DNA of 60,559 bases from Ferruginibacter sp. Its GTDB lineage: Bacteria > Bacteroidota > Bacteroidia > Chitinophagales > Chitinophagaceae. Location of the stretch: contig JAURWD010000083.1 of NCBI GenBank assembly GCA_030655145.1, positions 1-60,559 of the forward strand, written 5' to 3'. How positions within the stretch are numbered: position 1 is the stretch's first letter; the number at the start of each line of letters is the position of its first letter. The notes under the pieces are model-generated. The model saw nothing but the letters and a program-made list of their open reading frames with translations, did no database searches and had not been told where the DNA came from. Positions 8,166-17,068 of the stretch are shown one piece after another. Both the position numbers and the translations under genes were made by a program.

Positions 8166-10184
8166 ATGCAATTCAATAGAAAAGATCTTTCCGACGAAAA
8201 CCTTCTCGACTTATATAAATCATTGCTCTTACCCCGGATGATCGAAGAGAAAATGCTGGTCTTACTTCGCCAGGGAAAAATTTCAAAATGGTTCAGTGGC
8301 ATCGGCCAGGAAGCCATTTCAGTTGGTGCTACCCTTGCGCTGGAAGAAGATGAATGGATCATGCCATTGCATCGCAACCTTGGGGTCTTCACCTCGCGGG
8401 ATATGCCGCTACATAAATTGTTTAAGCAATGGCAGGGCAGTCGCGATGGCTATAGTAAGGGACGTGAACGCAGCTTTCATTTTGGAAATAAAGAACATCA
8501 TATCTGCGGAATGATCTCGCATCTTGGTCCGCAACTCGCGATCGCCGATGGCGTCGCATTGGCGCATAAGCTTAAGGGTGAGCAGAAGGTTTCCCTCGCA
8601 TTCACCGGCGACGGTGGTACCAGTGAAGGTGATTTTCATGAAGCCTTGAATGTGGCAGCAGTTTGGGACCTGCCCGTAATTTTTGTGATCGAAAATAATG
8701 GGTACGGATTAAGTACCCCCGTGAGCGAACAGTATCGATGTTTCAGCCTGGTTGAAAGGGCGAAGGGTTACGGCATGGAGGGTGTGCGCATAGATGGAAA
8801 TAATATTTTAACCGTGTATGAAACCATCCGCGGTATCCGGGACTATTGCATCAAAAATCAAAAGCCGTATCTCGTTGAATGTATGACCTTCCGCATGCGT
8901 GGGCATGAAGAAGCCAGCGGCGTAAAATATGTCCCCAAACATCTTTTTGACCTTTGGGAACAAAAAGATCCGGTTGTGACCTTTGAGAAATTTTTGGTCG
9001 AACAAGCTGTACTCACGGAGCAAACTATTACGGCTATACGCAGTGAAACGCGTGAACACATCGAGGCCGAGTTGCGCCTTGCTTATGATTCCCAGGTGAT
9101 AGTTCCCAATACTTTAGAAGAAGTCAACGACGTGTATGCGCAAAAAGAAATAGTCGCTGGCGCGAAGGCGATCCCACAACTGAATGGTGTAGAGTCGGCG
9201 CACGAAGAAGGTTTCGAAACCACGGAGAAAAGATTCATCGAAGGAATTCGTGAAGGGCTTATCCAGAGTATGGAGCTGCACAGCAACCTGGTATTGATGG
9301 GACAGGACATTGCGGAATATGGAGGCGCATTTAAAATAACGGAAGGGTTAATGGAAACCTTTGGCAAACCGCGGGTGCGCAATACGCCTATTTGCGAAAG
9401 TGCGATCGTGGGTGCCTGTCTTGGTATGGCATTAGAAGGCCATAAAACGGTGATGGAAATGCAGTTCGCGGATTTTGTTACCGTTGGTTTTAACCAGGTG
9501 GTAAACAACCTGGCAAAGCTCCACTACCGGTGGGGGCACCACGCCGATACGGTAATTCGTATGCCAACAGGTGGTGGCGTAGGCGCCGGGCCGTTTCATA
9601 GCCAGAGTAACGAAGCCTGGTTTGTGCATACCCCAGGATTAAAAGTTGTTTATCCCTCAACACCGATGGATGCAAAGGGATTGCTGATCGCCGCCATCAA
9701 TGATCCAAACCCGGTTTTATACTTCGAACACAAGGCGCTCTATCGTAGCATCAGTGGCCCGGTCCCGGCTGGGTATTACGAGACACCGATTGGAAAAGCA
9801 AGACTTGTTCAGGACGGTGATGATCTCACGATCATTTCCTATGGCGCTGGTGTTCATTGGGCGCTGGATTATGCAAAGAACCATCCGAATCTTTCCCTGT
9901 ACATCCTCGACCTGCGCACATTGTTGCCTTTGGATTATGAGGCCATTCGTGCTGCTGTGCAGGCAACGGGCAAAGTGATCGTTCTGCATGAGGACACACT
10001 GACTGGTGGTATCGGGGGCGAGATCGCCGCATGGATCGGCGAGAATTGTTTTGAGCACCTTGACGCACCCGTCTTGCGTTGCGCTTCTCTTGATACACCG
10101 ATTCCTTTCAACCTGGAGCTGGAGAAAAATTTTATGGCCTATAGCCGATTAGATGAAATGGTCGAGAAGCTGTCTAATTATTAA
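8166..10184 (+). CDS. 2-oxoacid dehydrogenase E1 component, alpha and beta fused
   Basis: 672 residues. The N-terminal half is E1-alpha: FSGIGQEAISVG, and the thiamine-diphosphate motif running from GDGGTSEGDFHEALN (about residue 148) to IENNGYG (about 176). The C-terminal half from about residue 350 is E1-beta: LMGQDIAEYGGAFKIT, CESAIVGACLGMALEGHKTV, and LHEDTLTGGIGGEIAAWI. This is the decarboxylating subunit of a pyruvate or branched-chain 2-oxoacid dehydrogenase complex, producing an acyl-dihydrolipoyl group on E2. The fused form is usual in Bacteroidota and the sequence resembles the branched-chain (BkdA/B) type more than PdhA/B, but substrate is not certain. No E2 or E3 gene adjoins, so subunits must be encoded elsewhere. 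Confidence 0.92.
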   Translation: MQFNRKDLSDENLLDLYKSLLLPRMIEEKMLVLLRQGKISKWFSGIGQEAISVGATLALEEDEWIMPLHRNLGVFTSRDMPLHKLFKQWQGSRDGYSKGRERSFHFGNKEHHICGMISHLGPQLAIADGVALAHKLKGEQKVSLAFTGDGGTSEGDFHEALNVAAVWDLPVIFVIENNGYGLSTPVSEQYRCFSLVERAKGYGMEGVRIDGNNILTVYETIRGIRDYCIKNQKPYLVECMTFRMRGHEEASGVKYVPKHLFDLWEQKDPVVTFEKFLVEQAVLTEQTITAIRSETREHIEAELRLAYDSQVIVPNTLEEVNDVYAQKEIVAGAKAIPQLNGVESAHEEGFETTEKRFIEGIREGLIQSMELHSNLVLMGQDIAEYGGAFKITEGLMETFGKPRVRNTPICESAIVGACLGMALEGHKTVMEMQFADFVTVGFNQVVNNLAKLHYRWGHHADTVIRMPTGGGVGAGPFHSQSNEAWFVHTPGLKVVYPSTPMDAKGLLIAAINDPNPVLYFEHKALYRSISGPVPAGYYETPIGKARLVQDGDDLTIISYGAGVHWALDYAKNHPNLSLYILDLRTLLPLDYEAIRAAVQATGKVIVLHEDTLTGGIGGEIAAWIGENCFEHLDAPVLRCASLDTPIPFNLELEKNFMAYSRLDEMVEKLSNY

Positions 10185-10546
10185 GTGTTGATTTTTTTTG
10201 TACTACTCCCGCGATTTATTCGGCCTATCGTTCCCTATGCCGGACTCGTAACCTGTCGGGATGTCAGTTAATTTTATTCCTACCAGGTATCCTGGTTTTC
10301 CATCCTTGCTACATTCGAATTTTAGCCCGGTTATCTCTGCGAAAGAAGCTGGTGTTGTTGGCAATCCGTCTACCTCCGCCCGCTAATAATAGTGTCGCTG
10401 CATGCCCTTGATATACACGCGGCTTCCACTATTTTTCCTGCCCTATTTGATTTACGTAACGCAACTCCTATCTTTCTGCTTCTGATCCTTCCTGCGAAAG
10501 CCAGCTTTCATTTTGCCTTTATTTATCCACTTCCAAACTCAATAAC
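10185..10546. other. Gene-free 362-base stretch with decayed coding-like frame on the minus strand
   Basis: No acceptable gene. On the minus strand one frame reads as protein-like over 10203-10382 (from an in-frame TAG to a TAG; contains ITGLKFECSKDGKPGYLVG). The same frame continues upstream as SGSRVYIKGMQRHYY, and further up begins MKAGFRRKDQ, but is broken by several in-frame stops. It looks like a pseudogene or a dispersed repeat. The promoter and 5' leader of the DUF418 gene must also lie here. Confidence 0.4.
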
Positions 10547-11914
10547 ATGGACCAGCATTTCACAGGGATTTCCGGAGCCGCACCTGTAAGTCAGCGCGAA
10601 CGTATTGTGATCATTGACAGTCTGCGCGGTATTGCCCTCCTTGGCATTTTACTCATGAATATTCCCTACTTCGCACTACCTATGCCCGGCGTTGATAACC
10701 TCGCGGTTAATAACGAGATCGGCACCGTCAACGGAAAAACCTGGTATGGCATCAACTGGTTTCTTGAAGGATCCCAACGGGCGATTTTTTCAATGCTTTT
10801 TGGCGCAGGTATCATCTTATTCCTAACCCGCCTGGAAAAAAGAGTCGAAGGATTAATGACCGCGGAATATTTTATTCGCCGGCAATTGTGGTTGCTGATA
10901 TTCGGGTTGGTAAATGCCTTTGTGTTGTTGTGGCCCGGCGACATACTTTTTGAGTACGCGATCATTGGCATCATTGCTTTTGCTTTCCGGAGGCTCTCTG
11001 CAAAACACCTGCTGCTGGCGGCGTTCGGTTGCATGGTGTTAATGACAGCCAGGGAGAATCTTGATCTCTCCCGCCGCAAGGCGATGGTTGCAAAGGGTGA
11101 AGCGATCGCCCGACTTGATACCTCCGCCATAAAATTAACTGAAGTGCAACGGGAAGAATTAGGGGCAATGACAGCATTCAAGGAGCGATCAACAATTGAA
11201 AGTCAGCGTAAGGAAAATCAGAAAACCCTAAGGGCAGTTAGCGGCAGTTACGGGCAGGTATACACGCACCTAAGCGATGTGAGTGCTTTTTGGGAATTCC
11301 ATCACACTTACTATGGCCTTTGGGATGTGTTGTTATTTATGTTCATCGGTATGGCGTTTTTTAAGAATGGTGTTTTGACTGGCGATGCTCCCACGAAGTC
11401 TTACTGGATGTTATTTATTGTTGGTATGGGTGCAGGATTGGTGATCTCTTATTTCCGGTTAGCGCCGTTATTTAAGACGAACTTCAACAGCTTTGATTAT
11501 GTAAGGACAATTCCTTTCGAGTATTACGAGATCTCAAGAACCTTCCGCTCGCTGGGCATTTTCGGCTTTATCATGTTGCTGTATAAATCCGGTTTCTTTA
11601 ACTGGCTCTTCAAACTTATGCAGCCAGTTGGCCAGATGGCGTTTACAAATTACCTCATGCAATCGTTGATCTGCGCCTGCTATTTTTATGGCTTTGGATT
11701 TGGCATGTTTGGCAAACTGCAACGCTTTGAGATCTACTATGTGGTTGCGGCGATCTGGATCGTTGAGATCGCGTGGAGCCATGCCTGGCTGCGGTTCTTT
11801 CGCTTCGGTCCGCTGGAGTGGCTTTGGAGAAGCCTGACCTACTGGAAACTTCAACCGATGAAAAAAACGAGCCCGGCTCCGACAGCGATTGAGGATGTTG
11901 CCATTGCCGGATAG
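10547..11914 (+). CDS. DUF418 domain-containing integral membrane protein
   Basis: 455 residues. The opening IDSLRGIALLGILLMNIPYF after a short polar N-terminus is the hallmark of the DUF418 / YeiB-like family, related to the acyltransferase-3/heparan N-acetyltransferase superfamily. About ten hydrophobic segments follow. The C-terminal DUF418 region includes GQMAFTNYLMQSLI and ends AWLRFFRFGPLEWLWRSLTYW, a strongly conserved tail. A soluble loop near residues 165-240 is charged and variable. Function is not established for the family; a transport or transacylation role has been suggested for relatives. The gene stands alone with long non-coding sequence on both sides. Confidence 0.92.
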   Translation: MDQHFTGISGAAPVSQRERIVIIDSLRGIALLGILLMNIPYFALPMPGVDNLAVNNEIGTVNGKTWYGINWFLEGSQRAIFSMLFGAGIILFLTRLEKRVEGLMTAEYFIRRQLWLLIFGLVNAFVLLWPGDILFEYAIIGIIAFAFRRLSAKHLLLAAFGCMVLMTARENLDLSRRKAMVAKGEAIARLDTSAIKLTEVQREELGAMTAFKERSTIESQRKENQKTLRAVSGSYGQVYTHLSDVSAFWEFHHTYYGLWDVLLFMFIGMAFFKNGVLTGDAPTKSYWMLFIVGMGAGLVISYFRLAPLFKTNFNSFDYVRTIPFEYYEISRTFRSLGIFGFIMLLYKSGFFNWLFKLMQPVGQMAFTNYLMQSLICACYFYGFGFGMFGKLQRFEIYYVVAAIWIVEIAWSHAWLRFFRFGPLEWLWRSLTYWKLQPMKKTSPAPTAIEDVAIAG

Positions 11915-11952
11915 AAATGCGATCACTGAATAATTTTGCAACTGCTATAAGC

Positions 11953-12100
11953 TCAAATTAATATTGCCTGCGAAGTATTTCTATTTTGAAACTCCAGCAG
12001 CTGGTGGGTGCGACCATGTCCGTCTACAAATTCGAGAGCCAGGTATTTTTTAATTTTTCCGAAGATAACGGGGGCAGCTAACGCTAACCGTGACGATCAT
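11953..12100 (-). pseudogene. Coding-like remnant related to the 7994-8119 element
   Basis: On the minus strand ATG 12100 opens MIVTVSVS and then shifts frame. The frame that continues as APVIFGKIKKYLALEFVDG and HGRTHQLLEF, to TGA at 11953, has no start codon. Both the beginning and the AP-V/I-IF block resemble the small ORF at 7994-8119. A frameshift plus a deletion would explain it. Very tentative. Confidence 0.3.
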
Positions 12101-12153
12101 GTCCTGGAATAAAACCTGTCTCATCCAAGCCCAAAAAAAGCCTCGCCGGGGAA

Positions 12154-12181
12154 TTTGCCCGGTAATAAATCATTACCTTTC
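12154..12181 (+). promoter_or_regulatory. Candidate promoter of the M28 peptidase gene
   Basis: TTTG at 12154-12157 and TACCTTTC at 12174-12181 match the Bacteroidota -33 (TTTG) and -7 (TAnnTTTG) elements, with 16 bases between them, slightly short. Transcription would begin roughly 18 bases before the ATG. Confidence 0.4.
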
Positions 12182-12204
12182 TTTTCCATCAACCCAATCA
12201 CATT

Positions 12205-13764
12205 ATGCAAAATAAATTACAGTCCCTCCTCATAGGGTACCTGTTGATATCCGGCGTGTATGCGCAGGAGAAAGTCGATATCAGCGCCATTGATAAGATC
12301 AAAAAAGAAGGGCTGCAGAATTCTAAGGTCATGGATATTGCTTTTCAATTGACCGACGTTGCCGGTTCACGACTGACCAACTCACCCGGATATTTTCGTG
12401 CCGCAAACTGGGCACGCGCCGAGATGACAAAATGGGGCCTCACAAGCGCGGCATTGGAGCCCTGGGGCGACTTTGGTAAAGGTTGGGAACTTAAAAAATC
12501 TTACATCGCTTTGACAGCGCCGTATTACCGTCCGCTGATCGGTTATCCAAAAACCTGGACGAAAGGAACCGGTGGCTTAAAGAGTGCCGATGTTTTGTTG
12601 ATCAAGGCCGCTGACTCTGCTGCCCTGGAAACATATCGCGGCAAACTTAATGGCAAGGTATTGTTGCTTTACCGCACCGATACGCTGAAGCAAACTTTTA
12701 TTACTGACGCCACCCGTCGTACAGATGATGAGTTGGAAAAAATGGCCAGCGCCCAACCACCGGCCCCACTGGACACTGCAGAATTGCGGCGTAGGCGTGC
12801 ACAATTCGGTGGCCGCGGTGGTATGAACATCGCTACCCGCCTGCGGGATATGGCTGCAAAGGAAGGCGCAGTTGCCCTGCTCAGTATGAGTCCCCGCGGT
12901 CATGACGGAACCTTGTTTGTGCAAGGTGGTGGCGCCTACGGCGGAAAAGATCCTGAAAATGTATTGGACATTATGATTGCTATGGAAGATTATATGAGTC
13001 TTGTTCGCCTTGCCGCCGCCGGCCAGGCGGTGAAACTAGATGTGGATGTGGAAACGGCGTTCAACGATAAAGACCTGAAAGGATACAATGTGATTGCAGA
13101 GCTGAAGGGAACCGACCTGGCAAATGAGATCGTTATGCTCGGGGGGCACCTGGATAGCTGGCAAGGCGCTACAGGTGCAACAGATAATGCGGCAGGATCT
13201 GCAGTGATGATGGAGGCAATGCGCATATTAAAAACCAGTGGACTGCGCCCAAGACGTACCATCCGCATAGCGCTTTGGAGTGGTGAAGAACAGGGATTGC
13301 TGGGGTCACGCGGGTATGTAAAAGCGCATTTCGCCGATCCGGCAAATATGCAGTTGAAAGATGAACATGGTAAACTGTCTGCCTACTTTAACCTTGATAA
13401 TGGTACCGGTAAAATTCGCGGGGTTTACCTGCAGGGTAACGAGCAGGTAAAGCCGATCTTTTCAAAATGGCTTGAACCATTTTATGAGCTGGGTGCAAAA
13501 ACCGTCACCATCTCAAATACGGGCGGTACCGATCACCTGGCATTCGATGCAGTGGGCATTCCCGGCTTCCAGTTTATACAGGATGAAATTGAATACAATA
13601 CCCGCACGCACCATACCAATATGGATAGCTATGATCACCTTATCGCCGCTGATCTTACCCAGGCTGCAACGATCGTTGCGGCATTTGTGTACAATGCAGC
13701 CACCAGGGATGAAAAGCTGCCGCGCAAAGAATTGCCAAAGGCAAGGGGTGAAGGACAACGATAA
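12205..13764 (+). CDS. Secreted M28 family metallopeptidase
   Basis: 519 residues with a short signal peptide (LLIGYLLISGVYAQ). A protease-associated-like insert occupies roughly residues 120-260. The catalytic M28 domain follows, with zinc-site motifs GGHLDSW (His, Asp), ATDNAAGSAVMMEA (bridging Asp), WSGEEQGLLGS (catalytic Glu and ligand) and TRTHHTNMDSYDHL near the end (His). This is the two-zinc aminopeptidase or carboxypeptidase architecture; the protein probably trims peptides in the periplasm or outside the cell. Downstream, an intrinsic terminator follows after 21 bases, so it is likely monocistronic. Exact specificity cannot be told. Confidence 0.92.
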   Translation: MQNKLQSLLIGYLLISGVYAQEKVDISAIDKIKKEGLQNSKVMDIAFQLTDVAGSRLTNSPGYFRAANWARAEMTKWGLTSAALEPWGDFGKGWELKKSYIALTAPYYRPLIGYPKTWTKGTGGLKSADVLLIKAADSAALETYRGKLNGKVLLLYRTDTLKQTFITDATRRTDDELEKMASAQPPAPLDTAELRRRRAQFGGRGGMNIATRLRDMAAKEGAVALLSMSPRGHDGTLFVQGGGAYGGKDPENVLDIMIAMEDYMSLVRLAAAGQAVKLDVDVETAFNDKDLKGYNVIAELKGTDLANEIVMLGGHLDSWQGATGATDNAAGSAVMMEAMRILKTSGLRPRRTIRIALWSGEEQGLLGSRGYVKAHFADPANMQLKDEHGKLSAYFNLDNGTGKIRGVYLQGNEQVKPIFSKWLEPFYELGAKTVTISNTGGTDHLAFDAVGIPGFQFIQDEIEYNTRTHHTNMDSYDHLIAADLTQAATIVAAFVYNAATRDEKLPRKELPKARGEGQR

Positions 13765-13785
13765 GCGCATAAGGAAAAACTTTAC

Positions 13786-13807
13786 AGGAGCTTCGGCTCC
13801 TTTTTTT
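13786..13807 (+). terminator. Intrinsic terminator after the M28 peptidase
   Basis: AGGAGC-TTCG-GCTCCT stem with a stable UUCG-type tetraloop followed by seven T. Standard rho-independent form. Confidence 0.85.
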
Positions 13808-13866
13808 ATGCACATACTTTCGCGAATTTTCGGGCATCATTTTTTCAGCAACTATAAAAAAACAAT

Positions 13867-14559
13867 ATGCAGTTAAGTACCGAGGTTCGTTGGTTTTTCA
13901 AGGGGGGAGATGAACTTGCCGCCATTCTCAATTGGTTTGAAAGCTTCGGACAAAGATTGACGCCGGCAAATTTCGAACGGGCTGATTTTTATCTCCTGTT
14001 ACCAGGCATCAACAACCTCGGCTTGAAGATCCGGGAACCAAGGCAGGCCGATGGCGATGGCTGGTCAGGTAGGTTGGAAGCAAAAGTCTTAACCCGGGAC
14101 CTTGGCGCATTACAATTAGAAAATGGCTCTGTCGGTAATGGCAACCAATGGGCAAAATTCAGTTTCCAGGTTAAAGAAGGAGATGAAACATTGAATGCCG
14201 TGTTGAACAGTTTTTTATTACCGAAGATTAATTCTGCAGAACGAAATCATTGGATAAAGATGGAAAAGAATCGCTTACTCGTGTTCTATGACCAACAGCA
14301 CAAATCTTTTTCAGCCGATGGGGTGAAGATTAAAGAAGGCTGTGGGATTGAACTCACCGCGATCCGCATCCACGAACAGTTAGACTATAGTTTTGCCTTC
14401 GAAAGTTTTTCTTCAAGCGGCCAACAGGAAGAAAATTTTTTCGAAGCGTTGAATGTATTTTTCAGCGAAGTGCAACTTCCCCCATTTCAAGGGAACCGGT
14501 CATTTGGCTATCCATCCTTTTTGCTGGAGAAAATTCCACCGACAACATTAAATGGCTGA
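13867..14559 (+). CDS. Conserved hypothetical protein, possibly CYTH-like
   Basis: 230 residues, no signal peptide and no membrane segment. The beginning TEVRWFFKGG and the internal pattern FYLLLPGINNLGLKIRE...LEAKVLTRDLG alternate charged and hydrophobic residues like the beta-strands of a CYTH/triphosphate-tunnel fold (an E-x-R-type first strand, then K/R/E-rich strands). This similarity is only a pattern impression; key ExExK residues are not clearly present. The stop overlaps the next start by eight bases (ATGGCTGA), implying coupled translation with the KTSC-domain gene. Function unknown. Confidence 0.75.
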   Translation: MQLSTEVRWFFKGGDELAAILNWFESFGQRLTPANFERADFYLLLPGINNLGLKIREPRQADGDGWSGRLEAKVLTRDLGALQLENGSVGNGNQWAKFSFQVKEGDETLNAVLNSFLLPKINSAERNHWIKMEKNRLLVFYDQQHKSFSADGVKIKEGCGIELTAIRIHEQLDYSFAFESFSSSGQQEENFFEALNVFFSEVQLPPFQGNRSFGYPSFLLEKIPPTTLNG

Positions 14560-14800
14560 CCCCATGCCGTCGACCGTGATCGCACATAAGCAATATTTTC
14601 CCGAAACAGGAACATTACGCATCGTGTTTGTCTCGGGGCTTGTGTATGATTACAAAAACGTACCTGCGGAGGTTTACGAGCAATTTCATGCGGCTTTTTC
14701 GAAGGGAACCTTTTTCAACTCCCATATCAAACCAAATTATGCGTTTGTGAAAGTCGACCCTGCTTCGCAATCATCAAATGAACTAAAACAAAAAAAATGA
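14552..14800 (+). CDS. KTSC domain-containing small protein
   Basis: 82 residues, essentially all one KTSC domain (PF13619 type): STVIAHKQYFPETGTLRIVF, then GLVYDYKNVPAEVYEQF and FSKGTFFNSHIKPNYAF. The family is small and of unknown biochemical role, often found alone or fused to nucleic-acid-related domains. The ATG at 14552 overlaps the upstream gene by eight bases; a second ATG at 14564 is also possible. Its stop codon forms the base of the terminator hairpin of the convergent gene. Confidence 0.88.
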   Translation: MADPMPSTVIAHKQYFPETGTLRIVFVSGLVYDYKNVPAEVYEQFHAAFSKGTFFNSHIKPNYAFVKVDPASQSSNELKQKK

Positions 14801-14816
14801 CCGCCAACAGCGGTCA
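14790..14816 (-). terminator. Intrinsic terminator of the gamma-glutamyltransferase gene
   Basis: TGACCGC-CAACA-GCGGTCA stem; on the minus strand it is followed by a run of eight T. The TGA of the plus-strand KTSC gene is the first three bases of the stem, so both genes end in the same structure. Confidence 0.8.
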
Positions 14817-14858
14817 CTTCAGATAACTTTTTTGCCAGGTCTTGACGCCAGTTATTTC

Positions 14859-16829
14859 TTACCAGCCAATTCCATAATCCTGCCCATTGTTGGAGCTGCC
14901 ACCCCAAAAGCTGCCATGTTTCCAATCGAAGTAAATAGCATTGATCGGGCCACTGGTCCTGTCTTCAAAACTTAAGGTATATCCCATTTCTTTTAACCGG
15001 GTGCGGATGGCTTCCGGCGTTGTATCACCCAGTACAAGCGCACCCGGCTTAGGCAGCCGGTCGCTGAGTTTTGTGCCACCAAGCGAAAGCCACAATTGGT
15101 TGGTATTAATGTTTGCCGCTTCGCAGGCTTCCTGCACGGTCATGTTAAACTCAACCATATTTAGAAAGAACTGCAGAAGATTCTGATCCTGGGTGTCACC
15201 GCCCTGTACCGCAAAAGATAAAAAAGGTTTTCCATCTTTTAGGGCAAGCGTCGGCGTTAGTGTAACCCGTGGCCTTCGTCCGGGCGCAACAACATTAAAC
15301 GGGTTGATGACACTGTCCAATACAAAACTTTGCATCCGCTGGCTCATGCCGATACCTGTATTCCCGGCAATACAGGCCGGTAGCCATCCACCGCTTGGTG
15401 TAATTGAAACTACCCACCCATCTTTATCAGCAGCTTCCACCGAGGTGGTTCCGCGCCAAAGCCGATCCTGGTATGCTGCTGTCTCCACATCGTTTCCCGG
15501 GAGCTTAATTTCATCTGCCAGCATTGCCGTTTCGGCCGCAAGCAATCTTGCTTCTTTCGGCGCCAGGTTAAAAGATTGCTGATCATGTTTCGGTATTGGA
15601 CTCCCATTATTGGCAGTACTATCATTGATGGTTGCACGAAGTTTCAGCAGATTTGTCCAGGGATTCTGTTTGCCCTCGAACGGGTACGGATCACCCGGGC
15701 CGGCGCTTGCATTATTTTTATCCGGCGTGATGAGTGCTGCTCTTGATTTTGCATAGGCTTTACTTAGCAATCCCTCCATAGGTTCTGCCGGCGGGAAATA
15801 TGGATCGCCGTAATAAAAATCCCGGTCAGCAAAGGAAAGGCTCATTGTTTGATAAACTGTATTTATGTAATCCGCACTGTTATAACCCATTTTTTTCAGG
15901 TCAAAATTTTCCAGGATATTCAGTGCCTGCAAGAGCATCGGCCCCTGTGTCCATTGCTGTAATTTGTAAACGTCGATGCCTTTATAATTTACCTTCAGCG
16001 GTTCTTCTTCAATTGGTTTCCAATTTGCCAGGTCTTCCATGGTGATCAGTCCACCCTGCTCTTTTGATCCGCGTACAAATTCCCGGGCAATGTCTCCTTT
16101 ATAAAACCGGTCATTCGCTGCCATGATCGCCTGCTTACGGGTTTTCTTTTGTTTGATGGCCAGTCGTTCTGCTTCCACCATTTTTGTGAGCGTTTGCAAC
16201 AAATCTTTCTGAACAAAGATCTCACCGGCTTCCGGTGCGGAGCGCTTCTCACCGGTATGCGGTAAAAAAACTCTTGCGCTGTAGGGCCATTCGCTGATCA
16301 TCTTTTTATTCCGTTCCATCTGGTTTGCGGTCTGTGCCTCGATGGGATACCCGGCAGCGAGTTGCATGGCTGGAGCTAGAACCTGTTCCAGGCTCATCGT
16401 GCCATATTCGGCAAGCATATAACAAAGGCCTCCGGCTGTGCCGGGAGTGGTCGCTGCAAGTGGGCCATACTCGGGCGGAAAATTATATCCTTTGTCTTTG
16501 AAGAATTTTACTGTAGCTCCGGTTGGTGCAACACCGAGCGCATTGATGGCGATGACTTTTTTTGTTTTGGGGTTATAGATCAATGCCTGCGTTTCACCAC
16601 CCCAACTCAGCACATCCCACATGGTGCAGGTAGCAGCAAGCATGGCACAAGCCGCATCTACCGCGTTGCCGCCTTTTTGAAACACAATGCTGCCTGCTGT
16701 TGCGGCTAAGGGTTTACCGGTGATCGCCATCCAGTTCTTACCATGTAGCGGTGGCTTTTGTGTTCGTTGAGAAAAACTGAGGACTGAAAATAAAAGGGCG
16801 GGAAGGATCAGGAGGTTGGTCCGCTTCAT
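14859..16829 (-). CDS. Secreted gamma-glutamyltransferase family protein
   Basis: 656 residues with a signal peptide (MKRTNLLILPALLFSVLSFS). Ntn-hydrolase of the GGT superfamily, made as a precursor that cleaves itself before a nucleophilic Thr. N-terminal landmarks are GNAVDAACAMLAA and TPGTAGGLCYML. The cleavage region reads WRGTTSVEAADKDGWVVS, so the nucleophile Thr is present, but the usual TTH is TTS. TPSGGWLP and GRRPRVTLTPTLAL follow as in the YwrD-like branch. It should hydrolyse or transfer gamma-glutamyl groups from glutathione-like compounds in the periplasm; the branch is poorly characterised. It converges on the KTSC gene. Confidence 0.88.
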   Translation of the reverse strand: MKRTNLLILPALLFSVLSFSQRTQKPPLHGKNWMAITGKPLAATAGSIVFQKGGNAVDAACAMLAATCTMWDVLSWGGETQALIYNPKTKKVIAINALGVAPTGATVKFFKDKGYNFPPEYGPLAATTPGTAGGLCYMLAEYGTMSLEQVLAPAMQLAAGYPIEAQTANQMERNKKMISEWPYSARVFLPHTGEKRSAPEAGEIFVQKDLLQTLTKMVEAERLAIKQKKTRKQAIMAANDRFYKGDIAREFVRGSKEQGGLITMEDLANWKPIEEEPLKVNYKGIDVYKLQQWTQGPMLLQALNILENFDLKKMGYNSADYINTVYQTMSLSFADRDFYYGDPYFPPAEPMEGLLSKAYAKSRAALITPDKNNASAGPGDPYPFEGKQNPWTNLLKLRATINDSTANNGSPIPKHDQQSFNLAPKEARLLAAETAMLADEIKLPGNDVETAAYQDRLWRGTTSVEAADKDGWVVSITPSGGWLPACIAGNTGIGMSQRMQSFVLDSVINPFNVVAPGRRPRVTLTPTLALKDGKPFLSFAVQGGDTQDQNLLQFFLNMVEFNMTVQEACEAANINTNQLWLSLGGTKLSDRLPKPGALVLGDTTPEAIRTRLKEMGYTLSFEDRTSGPINAIYFDWKHGSFWGGSSNNGQDYGIGW

Positions 16830-17000
16830 AAAATATTTTTCTTAAAGTTAGGTAAAGAAAGAACAGCAAGATGAGTGCGGAGATTTCGCTTTTTCGAAAA
16901 GAGTCGTGGACCCAAAACCTCCCTGGTATATATTTCGAACCAGCTTTCAGTCAGCAAGGATTATGAGTTTTCGTTGTTTGATGAAGTTCAATTCACTCCA

Positions 17001-17037
17001 AAAAAAAGCAGGAAACATTTTTAGTTCCTGCTTTTTT
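17001..17037 (-). terminator. Intrinsic terminator after the VOC gene
   Basis: GCAGGAA - 10-base loop - TTCCTGC, flanked by A7 on the left and T6 on the right, so it can work on either strand. It lies 30 bases past the minus-strand VOC stop. Confidence 0.8.
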
Positions 17038-17068
17038 ATTCTTTCATCTTTCGACGATTGCAAACACC

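Noticed and set aside
10392-10589. 65-residue plus ORF running into the DUF418 gene
   Set aside because: It overlaps the true start in a different frame, and the DUF418 ATG has the conserved opening right after it.
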